Below, one piece after another: positions 43,534 through 53,368 of a stretch of DNA of 64,000 nt; within the stretch, counting starts at the first letter, position 1, and every line of letters begins with the position of its first letter. This stretch comes from Schlegelella aquatica (GTDB taxonomy: Bacteria > Pseudomonadota > Gammaproteobacteria > Burkholderiales > Burkholderiaceae_C), in the NCBI RefSeq assembly GCF_026013905.1, contig NZ_CP110257.1, positions 2,192,001 through 2,256,000 of the forward strand, given 5' to 3'. The position numbers and the translations under genes are program-made. The notes under the pieces are model-generated. The model did no database searches and was not told the origin of the DNA. It saw only the letters and a program-made list of their open reading frames with translations.

Positions 43534-46173
43534 TCAGAGCCGCTCGGCGACCCAGCCCTGGACCGAGGCGAGAGCCGGGCCGAGCTTGGCCGGCTCGGTG
43601 CCACCGGCCATCGCCATGTCGGGCTTGCCGCCGCCCTTGCCGCCCACCTGCTGGGCGACGAAGTTGACCAGCTCGCCCGCCTTGACCTTGGCCGTCGCGT
43701 CGGGCGTGACGCCGGCGGCCAGTTGCACCTTGCCGCCGTCCACCGCCGCGAGCACGATGGCCGCGGACTTGAGCTTGTCCTTGAGCTTGTCCATCGTCTC
43801 GCGCAGCGCCTTGGCGTCGGCGCCGTCCAGCGTGGCGGCCAGCACCTTCAGGCCCTTGACGTCCACCGCCTGGGCCAGCAGCTCGTCGCCTTGCGCAGCG
43901 GCCAGCCGGGCCTTGAGCGTGGCGACCTCCTTCTCGAGCGAGCGCACCTGCTCGAGCACCTGCGAGACGCGCTTTTGCAGCTCGGCCGGCGTGGCCTTGA
44001 GGGTCGAGGCGGTCTGCTGCACGGTCGATTCCAGCGACTGCAGGTAGGCCAGCGCGTTGTCGCCGGTCACGGCCTCGATACGGCGGATACCGGCGGCCAC
44101 GCCTCCTTCGGAGACGATCTTGAAGAGGCCGATGTCGCCCGTGCGGCGCACGTGCGTGCCGCCGCACAACTCGCGGCTCGTGCCGATGTCCAGCACGCGC
44201 ACCTGGTCGCCGTACTTCTCGCCAAACAGCATCATGGCTCCGAGCTTTTGCGCCTCCTCGATGGGCATCACCCGTGCCTGTGTGTCGGCGTTGGCCAGGA
44301 TCTCAGCGTTGACCAGGGCCTCGATGCGGCGGATCTCCTCCGCGGTGAGCGGCGCGTGGTGCGAGAAGTCGAAGCGGGTGCGCTCGGGCGTCACGAGCGA
44401 ACCCTTCTGCTGCACGTGGGGGCCCAGCACCTCGCGCAGGGCCTTGTGCATCAGGTGCGTGGCGCTGTGGTTGCGCACCGTGCGGGCGCGCTTCTCGCCA
44501 TCCACGCGGGCGCTCACGGTGTCGCCCACCTTGATCTCGCCTTCGACCACGCGGCCGTGGTGGCCGTACACGTCAGCCTGGATCTTCTGCGTGTCTTCGA
44601 CGAGGAAGCGGCTGGTGTTGTTGCGCAGCTCGCCCGTGTCGCCCACCTGACCGCCGGACTCGGCGTAGAACGGCGTGTGGTCGAGCACGATCACGGCGTC
44701 GTCGCCCGCGCGGGCGGACGGCACCGCCGTGCCGTCCACGTACACCGCGACCACCTGGCACTGCTCATGCACCAGTTTGTCGTAGCCATGGAAGGTGGTG
44801 GGCACGCCAGCGTACTCCAGGCCTTGCGCCATCTTGAACTTGCCGGCCGCACGGGCCTGCTCGCGCTGGCGCGCCATGGCGGCGTCGAAGCCGGCCGCGT
44901 CCACCGTCACGCCGCGCTCGCGGCAGACGTCGGCGGTCAAGTCCAGCGGGAAGCCGTAGGTGTCGTGCAGCTTGAAGGCCGTCTCGCCGTCGAGCTCGCT
45001 CTTGCCCGCCTGAGCCAGCGTCGCGAGCGCCGACTCCAGGATCTCCATGCCGTTGGCAATGGTCTGGAAGAAGCGCTCCTCCTCCTGCTTGAGCACGTCA
45101 GTGATGCGCTCTTGCTGCTGGCGCAGCTCGGGGTAGGCCTCGCCCATCTCCTTGACGAGCGCGGGCACCAACCGGTGGAAGAACGGCGCGCGCGCGCCGA
45201 GCTTGTAGCCGTGGCGGATCGCGCGGCGGCAGATGCGGCGCAGCACGTAGCCGCGGCCCTCGTTGCCGGGGATCACGCCGTCAGCCACGGTGAACGAGCA
45301 GGCCCGGATGTGGTCGGCGATGACCTTGAGCGAGGGCGACGCCGGGTCGCAGTCCTTGGCACCGGCCACGTCCACCGCCTGCTTGGCCGCGGCCAGGAGG
45401 TTCACGAACAGGTCGATCTCGTAGTTGGAGTGCACGCCCTGCAGCACGGCGGCGATGCGCTCCAGCCCCATGCCGGTGTCCACGCTGGGCTTGGGCAGCG
45501 GGTGCATCTGGCCGTCTTCGGTGCGGTTGAACTGCATGAAGACGTTGTTCCAGATCTCGATGTAGCGGTCGCCGTCGGCGTCGGGGCTGCCCGGGGGGCC
45601 GCCGGCCACCTCCGGCCCGTGGTCGTAGAAGATCTCGGAGCACGGGCCGCACGGCCCCGTGTCGCCCATCATCCAGAAGTTGTCGGAGGCGTAGCGCGCG
45701 CCCTTGTTGTCGCCGATGCGCACGACGCGCTCGGCGGGCAGGCCGATCTCCTTGACCCAGATGTCGTAGGCCTCGTCGTCCTCGGCATAGACCGTCGCCC
45801 AGAGCTTGTCCTTGGGCAGTTTGAAGTGCTCGGTCAGGAGCTCCCAGGCGTATTTGAGCGCGTCGCGCTTGAAGTAGTCGCCGAAGCTGAAGTTGCCGAG
45901 CATTTCGAAGAACGTGTGGTGGCGGGCGGTGTAGCCCACGTTCTCGAGGTCGTTGTGCTTGCCGCCGGCGCGGATGCACTTCTGCGCGGTGGTGGCCCGC
46001 GTGTAGGGCCGCTTGTCGAAGCCGAGGAAGACGTCCTTGAACTGGTTCATCCCGGCGTTGGTGAACAAGAGCGTCGGGTCGTCGCCGGGCACCACCGGGC
46101 TCGACGGGACGATGGTGTGGCCCTTGGATTCGAAGAACTTGAGGAACGTCTGGCGGATCTCGGCGGCTTTCAT
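43534..46173 (-). CDS. alaS: alanyl-tRNA synthetase
   Basis: The 879-residue enzyme that charges tRNA-Ala. The class II catalytic core holds [20 protein letters not shown] and the motif-2 region. The editing domain has [12 protein letters not shown] and the zinc-binding [13 protein letters not shown]. The C-terminal DHHA1 oligomerisation domain ends GVAERL-like (QGWVAERL). The start [14 protein letters not shown] is the family-standard one; the frame is open upstream without similarity. A TATAAT box about 135 bases upstream may be its promoter. Confidence 0.97.
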   Translation of the reverse strand: MKAAEIRQTFLKFFESKGHTIVPSSPVVPGDDPTLLFTNAGMNQFKDVFLGFDKRPYTRATTAQKCIRAGGKHNDLENVGYTARHHTFFEMLGNFSFGDYFKRDALKYAWELLTEHFKLPKDKLWATVYAEDDEAYDIWVKEIGLPAERVVRIGDNKGARYASDNFWMMGDTGPCGPCSEIFYDHGPEVAGGPPGSPDADGDRYIEIWNNVFMQFNRTEDGQMHPLPKPSVDTGMGLERIAAVLQGVHSNYEIDLFVNLLAAAKQAVDVAGAKDCDPASPSLKVIADHIRACSFTVADGVIPGNEGRGYVLRRICRRAIRHGYKLGARAPFFHRLVPALVKEMGEAYPELRQQQERITDVLKQEEERFFQTIANGMEILESALATLAQAGKSELDGETAFKLHDTYGFPLDLTADVCRERGVTVDAAGFDAAMARQREQARAAGKFKMAQGLEYAGVPTTFHGYDKLVHEQCQVVAVYVDGTAVPSARAGDDAVIVLDHTPFYAESGGQVGDTGELRNNTSRFLVEDTQKIQADVYGHHGRVVEGEIKVGDTVSARVDGEKRARTVRNHSATHLMHKALREVLGPHVQQKGSLVTPERTRFDFSHHAPLTAEEIRRIEALVNAEILANADTQARVMPIEEAQKLGAMMLFGEKYGDQVRVLDIGTSRELCGGTHVRRTGDIGLFKIVSEGGVAAGIRRIEAVTGDNALAYLQSLESTVQQTASTLKATPAELQKRVSQVLEQVRSLEKEVATLKARLAAAQGDELLAQAVDVKGLKVLAATLDGADAKALRETMDKLKDKLKSAAIVLAAVDGGKVQLAAGVTPDATAKVKAGELVNFVAQQVGGKGGGKPDMAMAGGTEPAKLGPALASVQGWVAERL

Positions 46174-46305
46174 CCGGTGCTTTCCGATCGGCATAGGGGG
46201 CCGGGCGCTCGATGCGGGGCGTCTTCCCGCCGGCGCGCGGGCGGCCCGTGCATCTGCGCTTGGCTGCCTCGCAGGGCGTAAATGCTTGATTTGACGAAGT
46301 TTTCG

Positions 46306-46311
46306 ATTATA
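46306..46311 (-). promoter_or_regulatory. candidate -10 box for alaS
   Basis: The minus strand reads TATAAT in an AT-rich stretch within the divergent alaS/gabD gap. A convincing -35 box at 17 bases is not seen. Transcription would start near 46299, leaving a leader of about 125 bases. Confidence 0.35.
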
Positions 46312-46435
46312 GGCAGCGGCCTGCCGCCCACGCGGGCGGCGCATGGCGCCAGGGTGACAACGCCCGCGCAGCCACGGCCGTAACATAGGCCGTTCCCACC
46401 CCCCTTTCACCACCCCTCCTGGGCGAGCCCGAGCC

Positions 46436-47914
46436 ATGGACATGAAGACTTCTCCCCTTGCCACGCTGAAGGACCCCACCCTGCTCAAGACGGACGCGCT
46501 GATCGCGGGCGAGTGGGTGCGCGGCGACAGCCGCTTCGACGTGACCGACCCGGCCACCGGCCAGAAGCTGGCCAACGTGGCGAACCTGGGGGCGGCCGAT
46601 GCGCAGCGCGCCATCGCGGCGGCCGACGAGGCATGGCCGGCCTGGCGCGCGATGACGGCCAAGGCGCGCCACGCGGTGCTGATGAAGTGGTTCCATCTGC
46701 TGCGCGAGCACGCCGAGGACCTCGCGCGCATCATGACGGCCGAGCAAGGCAAGCCCCTGGCCGAGGCCAAGGGCGAGGTCGCCTATGCCGCGAGCTTCGT
46801 CGAGTGGTTTGCCGAGGAGGCCAAGCGGGTCTATGGCGAAACCATCCCGACCACCGACCCCAACAAGCGCTACGTCGTCATCAAGCAGCCGATCGGGGTG
46901 TGCGCGGCCATCACGCCGTGGAACTTCCCGATCGCGATGATCACCCGCAAGGTCGCGCCGGCGCTCGCAGCCGGGTGCCCGGTGGTCATCAAGCCGGCCG
47001 AGCAGACGCCGCTGTCGGCGCTGGCCACCGCGGAGCTCGCGGTGCGCGCGGGCTTTCCGGCCGGCGTGCTGAACGTGGTGACGGCCGATGCCGCCCGCTC
47101 GATCGAGGTCGGCAAGGTCATGTGCGCCAGCGATACCGTGCGGCACCTGTCGTTCACGGGCTCCACCGAGGTCGGCCGCATCCTGATGCAGCAATGTGCG
47201 CCGACGATCAAGAAGCTCTCGCTGGAGCTGGGCGGCAACGCGCCCTTCATCGTCTTCGACGATGCCGAGCTGGACAGCGCGGTGGAAGGCGCCATCGCCA
47301 GCAAGTACCGCAACGCCGGTCAGACCTGCGTGTGTGCCAACCGGCTCTATGTGCAGGAGGGCATCTACGAGGCGTTCGTCGCCAAGCTGGCCGACAAGAC
47401 CCGCGGGCTCAAGGTCGGCAACGGGTTCGAGCCGGGCGTGGTGCAGGGCCCGCTGATCGACGACCAGGCCGTGGCCAAGGTCGAGCGGCACGTGCAGGAT
47501 GCGGTGCAAAAGGGCGCGCGCGTGCTGGCCGGCGGTCAGCGGCTGGAAGGCCGATTCTTCCAACCCACGGTGCTGGCGGACGCCACGCCCGAGATGCTGT
47601 GCTCCCGCGAGGAAACCTTCGGCCCGGTCGCGCCCGTCTTCCGCTTCAAGACCGAGGAGGACGTGATCGCGCTGGCCAACGCGACGGAGTTCGGCCTGGC
47701 GAGCTACTTCTACAGCCGCGACATCGGGCGGATCTTCCGCGTGGCCGAGGCGCTGGAATACGGCATGGTGGGCGTGAACACGGGGCTGATCGCGGTGGCC
47801 GAAGTGCCCTTCGGCGGGGTCAAGCAGTCGGGCCTGGGCCGCGAGGGCTCGCACCACGGGATGGACGACTACGTGGAGATCAAGTACCTGTGCCTGGGCG
47901 ACATCCTCAAGTGA
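46436..47914 (+). CDS. gabD: NAD(P)-dependent succinate-semialdehyde dehydrogenase
   Basis: A 492-residue aldehyde dehydrogenase close to GabD, which oxidises succinate semialdehyde to succinate. The nucleotide-binding/active-site motifs are [40 protein letters not shown] and the catalytic Cys298 in GQTCVCANR. The C-terminus reads [15 protein letters not shown] and [10 protein letters not shown]. GabD-type enzymes often carry this second nearby Cys (Cys300), reported as a redox switch. No gabT or other GABA gene is adjacent, so the physiological substrate is inferred. Confidence 0.92.
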   Translation: MDMKTSPLATLKDPTLLKTDALIAGEWVRGDSRFDVTDPATGQKLANVANLGAADAQRAIAAADEAWPAWRAMTAKARHAVLMKWFHLLREHAEDLARIMTAEQGKPLAEAKGEVAYAASFVEWFAEEAKRVYGETIPTTDPNKRYVVIKQPIGVCAAITPWNFPIAMITRKVAPALAAGCPVVIKPAEQTPLSALATAELAVRAGFPAGVLNVVTADAARSIEVGKVMCASDTVRHLSFTGSTEVGRILMQQCAPTIKKLSLELGGNAPFIVFDDAELDSAVEGAIASKYRNAGQTCVCANRLYVQEGIYEAFVAKLADKTRGLKVGNGFEPGVVQGPLIDDQAVAKVERHVQDAVQKGARVLAGGQRLEGRFFQPTVLADATPEMLCSREETFGPVAPVFRFKTEEDVIALANATEFGLASYFYSRDIGRIFRVAEALEYGMVGVNTGLIAVAEVPFGGVKQSGLGREGSHHGMDDYVEIKYLCLGDILK

Positions 47915-47968
47915 GGCGGGTCGCGCCGGGTCGCAAGGCGTGAGCGGGCCGCCTCGCCGCACGCCTGC

Positions 47969-49666
47969 TCACAGCATCTCCTCCGGCGCGAAAGGGGTCA
48001 GCATCCACAGCATCAGCCGCAGCCACGCGCTGGCCTGCGGCTCGCTGGTATGCACCTGGGCGGCGGCCCCGGTGCCCTTCACCCACCGCACGCGGCCCTC
48101 GTCGTCGAGTTCGACGCGATAGCTGTGGTCGGCGGTCACACCGTCATAGAGGCGAACCAGGTCATCGGCCAGCGCCGCACTGCGCACCACCAGGCCCATC
48201 TCGGTGTTGAGCCGCTCCGAGCGCGGGTCCATGTTCATGGAACCCACCAGCAGGAGGCGGCGGTCCACGACGACGGCCTTCACGTGCAGGCTGGCGCGTG
48301 AGGAACCGAACGAGCCGATGTGCCGGGTGCGGGGTGCGGCGATCCGCGGCTCCAACTCGTGCAGCTCGACCCCCAGCCGCACCAGCTCGGGGCGGTAGCG
48401 GGCGTAGCCGATGTGCACCACCGGTGCGTCGGTGGCGGCCAGGGAGTTGGTCAGCACCCTCACGCGCACGCCCTTGGCCCGCAGCTCCTGCACGAGTGCC
48501 AGGCCGCGCGCGCCGGGCACGTAGTAGGGCGAGATGATGACGGCCTCGTGCTCGCTCCTGCGCAGCAGTGCCGCCACGTCGTCGGCGATCGTCTCGGTCG
48601 AGGCCGGGTCGCCTTCGCTGGCGATCTTCGAAGGCTGATCGACGAGCAGCGTCGCCGGGGCCCAGTCGAGCTGCAGCCGGCCTCGCGCAAGCTCGCGCTC
48701 CAGGCGGGACGGGGCGGCCTGCCCGCCCTCCTTCGCGGGCGCGAGCAGCGAGGGCGCCGGAGTATCGCGGCCTTGCGCCCGGCCCTCGTGCACGCCGGGG
48801 GCCGGGGACGACGGTGCGGGGATGCCGTCGGCCTCGAGGCCGTCTTCCTCCGCGCCCTGCCCTGCACGCCCCTTGCCGCGCCCCTCCTCCTTGCGCGCGA
48901 GGGACTCGACCGGGTAGGCGAGCCGGTGATTCCAGTAGGTGTCGAAAGCGTGGGAAAGCTGCTGCACCACCGGCCCGGCGGCGAGCACGTCCAGGTCGAG
49001 GAAGTTGCTCTGCGGACTGCGCAGGAAGTAGGGATCGCCCAGGTTGCGGCCTCCGGTGACGGCCAGGGCGTTGTCGGCGACGAGCATCTTGTTGTGCATG
49101 CGCTGATTGATGCGAGCGATGTCCGTCAGCGAAGAGAACACGCGCGTGACCATCGAGAAGCGGCCGCCGGGGAAGGGGTTGAACAGGCGCACGTCGATGT
49201 GCGGATGGGCGGAGAGTTCGAGCAGCTCCGCCTCGACATCGGCGGTATGGATGTCGTCGAGCAGGAAGCGAACCCGCACCCCGCGATCCGCGGCGGCCTT
49301 CACGTCCTGCAGCAGCGCGCGCGTCGACCCGTCGTTGTGGATCAGGTAGTACTGCAGGTCCAGCGTGCGCTGCGCAGAGCGGATCAGCGTGCGCAGCGTG
49401 GCGAACGCCTCCTCGCCGGAGACCAGCAGCCGAAAGCCGGAGTAGCGGGGCTGCGGGCTGGAGGCGGCCGCCACCTGCCCCAGCCGCGTGGCCTGCGGCC
49501 GCGACCAGGCGAAGCTGGGCTCGCTCGCCACGGCCGCGGGCAGGCTGGCGCAGCCGCTCAACCACCAGGCGGCCCACAGTGCCAGAAGCGCGCTGCGCCA
49601 CGCGCGCCCCGGAGGCGCCGGCGGCGGGTGAGCAGCGCAGGACGAGACGCATCGCACGGCCAGCAT
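47969..49666 (-). CDS. phospholipase D-like lipoprotein (cardiolipin-synthase-type)
   Basis: A 565-residue protein with two HKD phosphodiesterase motifs, MHNKMLVADNALAVTGG and LHVKAVVVDRRLLLVGSMN. The N-terminus is a lipoprotein signal with lipobox LSGC near residue 38, so it is probably anchored in the envelope. Between the two halves is a low-complexity insert of about 70 residues rich in Gly, Glu, Ala and Pro (from RKEEGRGKG to PAKEGGQAAP). It resembles ClsC-like proteins; cardiolipin or other phospholipid chemistry is inferred. A second, ClsB-type enzyme is at 53365. Confidence 0.86.
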   Translation of the reverse strand: MLAVRCVSSCAAHPPPAPPGRAWRSALLALWAAWWLSGCASLPAAVASEPSFAWSRPQATRLGQVAAASSPQPRYSGFRLLVSGEEAFATLRTLIRSAQRTLDLQYYLIHNDGSTRALLQDVKAAADRGVRVRFLLDDIHTADVEAELLELSAHPHIDVRLFNPFPGGRFSMVTRVFSSLTDIARINQRMHNKMLVADNALAVTGGRNLGDPYFLRSPQSNFLDLDVLAAGPVVQQLSHAFDTYWNHRLAYPVESLARKEEGRGKGRAGQGAEEDGLEADGIPAPSSPAPGVHEGRAQGRDTPAPSLLAPAKEGGQAAPSRLERELARGRLQLDWAPATLLVDQPSKIASEGDPASTETIADDVAALLRRSEHEAVIISPYYVPGARGLALVQELRAKGVRVRVLTNSLAATDAPVVHIGYARYRPELVRLGVELHELEPRIAAPRTRHIGSFGSSRASLHVKAVVVDRRLLLVGSMNMDPRSERLNTEMGLVVRSAALADDLVRLYDGVTADHSYRVELDDEGRVRWVKGTGAAAQVHTSEPQASAWLRLMLWMLTPFAPEEML

Positions 49667-49730
49667 GGAGCAAACGCCGCGCCCGGCACGGTGCAGGCTG
49701 TGCTGCGCCCTGCCCCGAAGGCCCCGGGGC

Positions 49731-50537
49731 TCAGGCGCCCTCGCCGGCCTGCTCGCCCCGTGCGCGCCAGCGCCGCAGCCACCCCAGCCCGGCCGACGTT
49801 TCGCCGCGCGGGCGGTACTCGCAGCCCACGTAGCCGTCGTATCCCAGCCGGTCCAGAAGCTCGAACACCCACGGATAGTGGATCTCGCCGGCGTCCGGCT
49901 CGTGGCGGTCCGGCACGCCGGCGATCTGGATGTGGGCCACCCGGGGAAGATGACGCTCCAGGCGTCGGGTGAGGTCGCCTTCCATGATCTGGCAGTGGTA
50001 GAGATCCATCTGCACGGCCAGGGCCGGCTCGCCCACTTCCTCCACGACGTCGTGCGCCTGTTGTTGGAAGTTGAGGAAGTACCCCGGCATGTCGCGCAGG
50101 TTGATCGGCTCGATGGTGAGGGTCACGCCCTCCTGGGCGGCGCGCCGGGCGGCGGCGCGCAAGTTCTCCACGAAGGTCCGGTGCATCTCGTTCCTCGGGG
50201 CGCCGGGGAGCGCCACGCCCGCCATGGCGTGCAGGCGCCGGCACCCCGTGGCGCGGGCGTAGGCGAGCCCGCGCTCGAGCCCTTGCCGGAACTCGACCTC
50301 CCGCCCCGGCAACGCGGCGAGCCCCCGCTCACCGGCCGCCCAGTCGCCGGGCGGCAGGTTCATGAGGGCCAGGGTGAGGCCGCACTCCCTCAGGCGCTCG
50401 GCGATCGCCTGCGGGGGGTGGTCATAGGGGAACAGGCATTCGACGGCCTCGAATCCATCGGCCGCCGCGGCGGCGAAGCGCTCCAGGAAGGGCCGGTCGG
50501 TGTAGAGCAAGGTCAGGTTCGCGGCGAAGCGTGGCAT
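49731..50537 (-). CDS. hydroxypyruvate isomerase family TIM-barrel protein
   Basis: A 268-residue sugar-isomerase-fold (AP endonuclease 2-like) enzyme resembling Hyi, which interconverts hydroxypyruvate and tartronate semialdehyde in glyoxylate metabolism. Typical segments are MPRFAANLTLLYTDRPFLER at the start, TIEPINLRDMPGYFL with the metal-binding Glu, QMDLYHCQIMEGDL, and GCEYRPRGETSAGL at the end. The frame is open upstream but family similarity starts here. No glyoxylate genes are adjacent. Confidence 0.9.
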   Translation of the reverse strand: MPRFAANLTLLYTDRPFLERFAAAAADGFEAVECLFPYDHPPQAIAERLRECGLTLALMNLPPGDWAAGERGLAALPGREVEFRQGLERGLAYARATGCRRLHAMAGVALPGAPRNEMHRTFVENLRAAARRAAQEGVTLTIEPINLRDMPGYFLNFQQQAHDVVEEVGEPALAVQMDLYHCQIMEGDLTRRLERHLPRVAHIQIAGVPDRHEPDAGEIHYPWVFELLDRLGYDGYVGCEYRPRGETSAGLGWLRRWRARGEQAGEGA

Positions 50538-50661
50538 GGCCGTGTGGGTCGGGGGTGAGTGGTGGATGATACGAAGCGGAATAAAACGGCCTCGGCGCAC
50601 GTCTACCGCCTTGCGCGTGCATGGCAGCACGCCGTCCCCCTGGATTTCCGAGGAGAGCCTG

Positions 50662-51045
50662 ATGATCAGATCCACCCTGAGTGCCTGCGTGCTGGCCGCC
50701 ACCCTGCTGGGCGGATGCGCCGCGATGAGTTCCGCCGAACCGCCGGTCAAGGTCACCGACGGCGTGCTCGTCAACCGGGCGGGCATGACGCTCTACACCT
50801 TCGACCGCGACCCGGTGGGCGCCGGCAAGAGCGTGTGCAACGGTCAGTGCGCCACGAACTGGCCCCCGCTGGCGGCGCCGGCCGACGCGAAGGCCAGCGA
50901 GCCCTACTCCATCGTCGTCCGCGACGACGGCACGCGCCAGTGGGCGTACAAGGGCAAGCCGTTGTACCTGTGGGTGCGCGACCAGAAGCCGGGCGACCGC
51001 ACGGGCGATGGTGTGAACGGCGTGTGGCGCCTGGCCCGGCCCTGA
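50662..51045 (+). CDS. COG4315-type lipoprotein (secreted repeat of unknown function)
   Basis: A 127-residue lipoprotein with lipobox LGGC at Cys19 and two copies of the short repeat type that defines the family, seen in GMTLYTFDRDP and GKPLYLWVRDQKPGDRTGDG. The conserved CNGQCATNWPP segment provides a cysteine pair. Function is unknown; relatives sit next to ECF sigma factors in several bacteria. GAGGAG precedes the ATG. It is divergent from the hydroxypyruvate isomerase and 79 bases upstream of the sigma gene. Confidence 0.87.
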   Translation: MIRSTLSACVLAATLLGGCAAMSSAEPPVKVTDGVLVNRAGMTLYTFDRDPVGAGKSVCNGQCATNWPPLAAPADAKASEPYSIVVRDDGTRQWAYKGKPLYLWVRDQKPGDRTGDGVNGVWRLARP

Positions 51046-51124
51046 CACCGCCCCGCCTCGTGCCCCTGCCCCGGCTGCCCCCGGCTGCGCCACGGGGCAG
51101 GAACGCGAGAACGCTTGACCTCAC

Positions 51125-51643
51125 ATGGACCCTCGAGCCCAGGCCCTGCTTGCCTGCCTGCCCCGGCTGCGGCGCTATGCCCGCGCGCTGGTGGGAGACG
51201 CCGCGCAGGCCGACGACCTGGTGCAAGACACGCTGGAGCGCGCCTGGACGCGTCTGCATCAGTGGCGCGGCGAAGGCGAGCTGCGTGCCTGGCTCTTCGG
51301 GATCATGCACAACGTGCGCGTGGACCAGCTTCGGCGCGCCCCGGCCGCGGTGGTGCCGCTGGAGGAGGCGCCTGCCGAGCCTGCGCAGGGCGGCGACCCC
51401 GCACGTTGGCTCGAATGGCAGGACCTGGAGGCCGCCGTCGCCCGTCTGCCGGACGAGCAACGCGAGGTGCTGCTGCTGGTGTGCGTGGAGGAACTGCGCT
51501 ACGAGGAAGTGGCGCAGGCGCTCGGCGTGCCGGTGGGCACCGTGATGTCGCGCCTGGCCCGTGCGCGAGAGAAGCTGCGCGCCTGGCGGAACGGCGCTCG
51601 CGACGAGCCCCGCGCGGGCACCTCTCTGAGGGTGGTGAAATGA
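51125..51643 (+). CDS. ECF-type RNA polymerase sigma factor
   Basis: A 172-residue extracytoplasmic-function sigma factor. Region 2 includes AQADDLVQDTLERAWTRLHQ near residues 27-46 and the -10 recognition part RAWLFGIMHNVRVDQLRR. Region 4 carries the helix-turn-helix YEEVAQALGVPVGTVMSRLA. It ends overlapping the next gene as ATGA, coupling it to its likely anti-sigma partner. The target regulon is unknown; the upstream COG4315 lipoprotein is one candidate. Confidence 0.92.
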   Translation: MDPRAQALLACLPRLRRYARALVGDAAQADDLVQDTLERAWTRLHQWRGEGELRAWLFGIMHNVRVDQLRRAPAAVVPLEEAPAEPAQGGDPARWLEWQDLEAAVARLPDEQREVLLLVCVEELRYEEVAQALGVPVGTVMSRLARAREKLRAWRNGARDEPRAGTSLRVVK

Positions 51644-52407
51644 ACGACGCACCGGTGACCGACCTCGAGCTCCACGCCTATGTGGATGACGAGCTCGATG
51701 CGGCCGCCCGCGCACGGGTGGAGCGTCATCTGGCCGACCACCCGCACGATGCGGCGCGGGTGCGCGACTGGGCTGCGCAACGGGCGGCCCTGCGCGAGCG
51801 TTTCGGCCGCCTCCCGCAGGAGCCCCTGCCGGCCGGCTGGTGGCCCACGATGCAGGCGGCCTCACCCGTCCGTTGGTGGCAGCAGCGCTGGGCGGCGGCA
51901 TGGCTGGCTGGCGTGCTCGGCTTGGCGGCAGGCTGGGGCGCGCGCGAAGCGTGGTCGGCCAGAACGCCCGCCGCCCTGGCCGCCTTGCCGCGGCAGGCCG
52001 CCGTCGCGCATGTGGTCTACGCCCCGGACGCGCGACGCCCGGTCGAGGTGGCGCAACTCGAGCCGCTGGTCGCATGGCTGAGCAAACGCATGGGGGTGGG
52101 GGTGCATGCACCCGACCTGACCCCGGACGGCTTCGAACTGATAGGCGGTCGTCTCCTGCCCGGGCGGGCACGCCCGGTCGCCCAGTTCATGTACCAGGAC
52201 GCGGGCGGCCGCCGGCTCACGCTCTACCTCACGACCGAACTTCCGACGGGCACGGAAGCCGGATTCCGCTTCGCCGAGGAGGCGGGGGTACAGGTGATGT
52301 ACTGGGTGGACGGTGCTTTCGGCTACGCCCTGTCGTCGGGCTCGCTCGACCGCGCCGCTCTCGCGCGCTTGGCCCAGACGGTGCACCGGCAAGCCGCCCC
52401 CTCCTAG
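51640..52407 (+). CDS. anti-sigma factor, membrane-bound
   Basis: A 255-residue protein. The N-terminal zinc-finger-like anti-sigma fold starts DLELHAYVDDELDAAARARV, although the classical HXXXCXXC cysteines are not all present. One transmembrane helix lies near residues 85-100 (AAWLAGVLGLAAGWGA). The periplasmic part (about residues 120-255) is of the kind annotated as a transmembrane anti-sigma sensor. Overlap with the sigma gene (ATGA) supports the pairing. Confidence 0.85.
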   Translation: MNDAPVTDLELHAYVDDELDAAARARVERHLADHPHDAARVRDWAAQRAALRERFGRLPQEPLPAGWWPTMQAASPVRWWQQRWAAAWLAGVLGLAAGWGAREAWSARTPAALAALPRQAAVAHVVYAPDARRPVEVAQLEPLVAWLSKRMGVGVHAPDLTPDGFELIGGRLLPGRARPVAQFMYQDAGGRRLTLYLTTELPTGTEAGFRFAEEAGVQVMYWVDGAFGYALSSGSLDRAALARLAQTVHRQAAPS

Positions 52408-52570
52408 CCTCGCGCCCCCACGAGCCCGTCCACGGGCGCGCCGATTGCCCGCGCTGTCGGAGCCGTCCGACAAGGACGTGAGTGATTCGGGAGTCGTGCG
52501 CTGCGTCGCCGGTACGTAGCATGCCCTGCATGTCCCACCCGACCGCGCACCGGCCCGGACGAACAGGACG

Positions 52571-53368
52571 ATGCTCAGAACTTTCGAGAACCCTCTGCCC
52601 GGTGCCCACAGGACGCGGGCGCAATCCCTGACCCTGCGCGTTCTGACGGTGAACACGCACAAGGGCTTCACCGCGTTCAACCGGCGCTTCATGCTGCACG
52701 AACTGCGCGATGCCGTGCGCGAGGTGTCGGCCGACGTGGTGTTCCTGCAAGAAGTGCAGGGCATGCACGAACGGCACCCCCAGCGTGTGGAGAACTGGCC
52801 CGACGCACCGCACTACGAGTTCCTGGCCGACTCGATCTGGACGGCTTATGCCTACGGCCGCAATGCCGTCTACCCGTTCGGTCACCACGGCAATGCGGTG
52901 CTGTCCAAGTACCCGATCCTGCGCTACGAGAACCGCGACGCCTCGGTGAGCGGCCCGGAGAAGCGCGGCCTGCTCCACTGCGCCATCGGGGTGCCGGGGC
53001 AAGACCGCGAACTGCACGCGATCTGCGTCCACCTGGGGCTGCGCGAGGCGCACCGGCGCGTGCAACTGCGCTTGCTGTGCGAGTTGATCCACGAGCAGGT
53101 GCCGTCCGAGGCCCCTCTGGTCGTGGCAGGCGACTTCAACGACTGGCGGGTGTCGGCCGAGCAGCAACTCGCACACGCGGGGCTGGCCGAGGTCCACGCC
53201 CACACGCACGGGCGCCCGCCGCGCACCTTCCCGGCGCGGTTTCCGATGCTGCGGCTCGATCGCATCTACGTGCGCGGCGTGCGCCGCTTCCGCCCGATGC
53301 CGATGCCGCAGCGCCCCTGGGCCCACCTGTCGGACCACTCGCCCCTCGCCGCGGAGATCGAGCTATGA
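52571..53368 (+). CDS. endonuclease/exonuclease/phosphatase family protein (YbhP-like)
   Basis: A 265-residue metal-dependent phosphodiesterase-fold protein. Motifs include [36 protein letters not shown] and [12 protein letters not shown]. It is followed by clsB and a YbhN-like gene, the same order as ybhP-clsB-ybhN in E. coli. Its substrate is unknown, but this context suggests lipid head-group metabolism. It overlaps clsB by four bases (ATGA). Confidence 0.88.
   Translation: MLRTFENPLPGAHRTRAQSLTLRVLTVNTHKGFTAFNRRFMLHELRDAVREVSADVVFLQEVQGMHERHPQRVENWPDAPHYEFLADSIWTAYAYGRNAVYPFGHHGNAVLSKYPILRYENRDASVSGPEKRGLLHCAIGVPGQDRELHAICVHLGLREAHRRVQLRLLCELIHEQVPSEAPLVVAGDFNDWRVSAEQQLAHAGLAEVHAHTHGRPPRTFPARFPMLRLDRIYVRGVRRFRPMPMPQRPWAHLSDHSPLAAEIEL

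Noticed and set aside
41752..46281. A 1509-codon open frame antisense to alaS and cydB
   Set aside because: It is a shadow caused by very high GC content. The composition is low-complexity and it overlaps strongly conserved genes in other frames.
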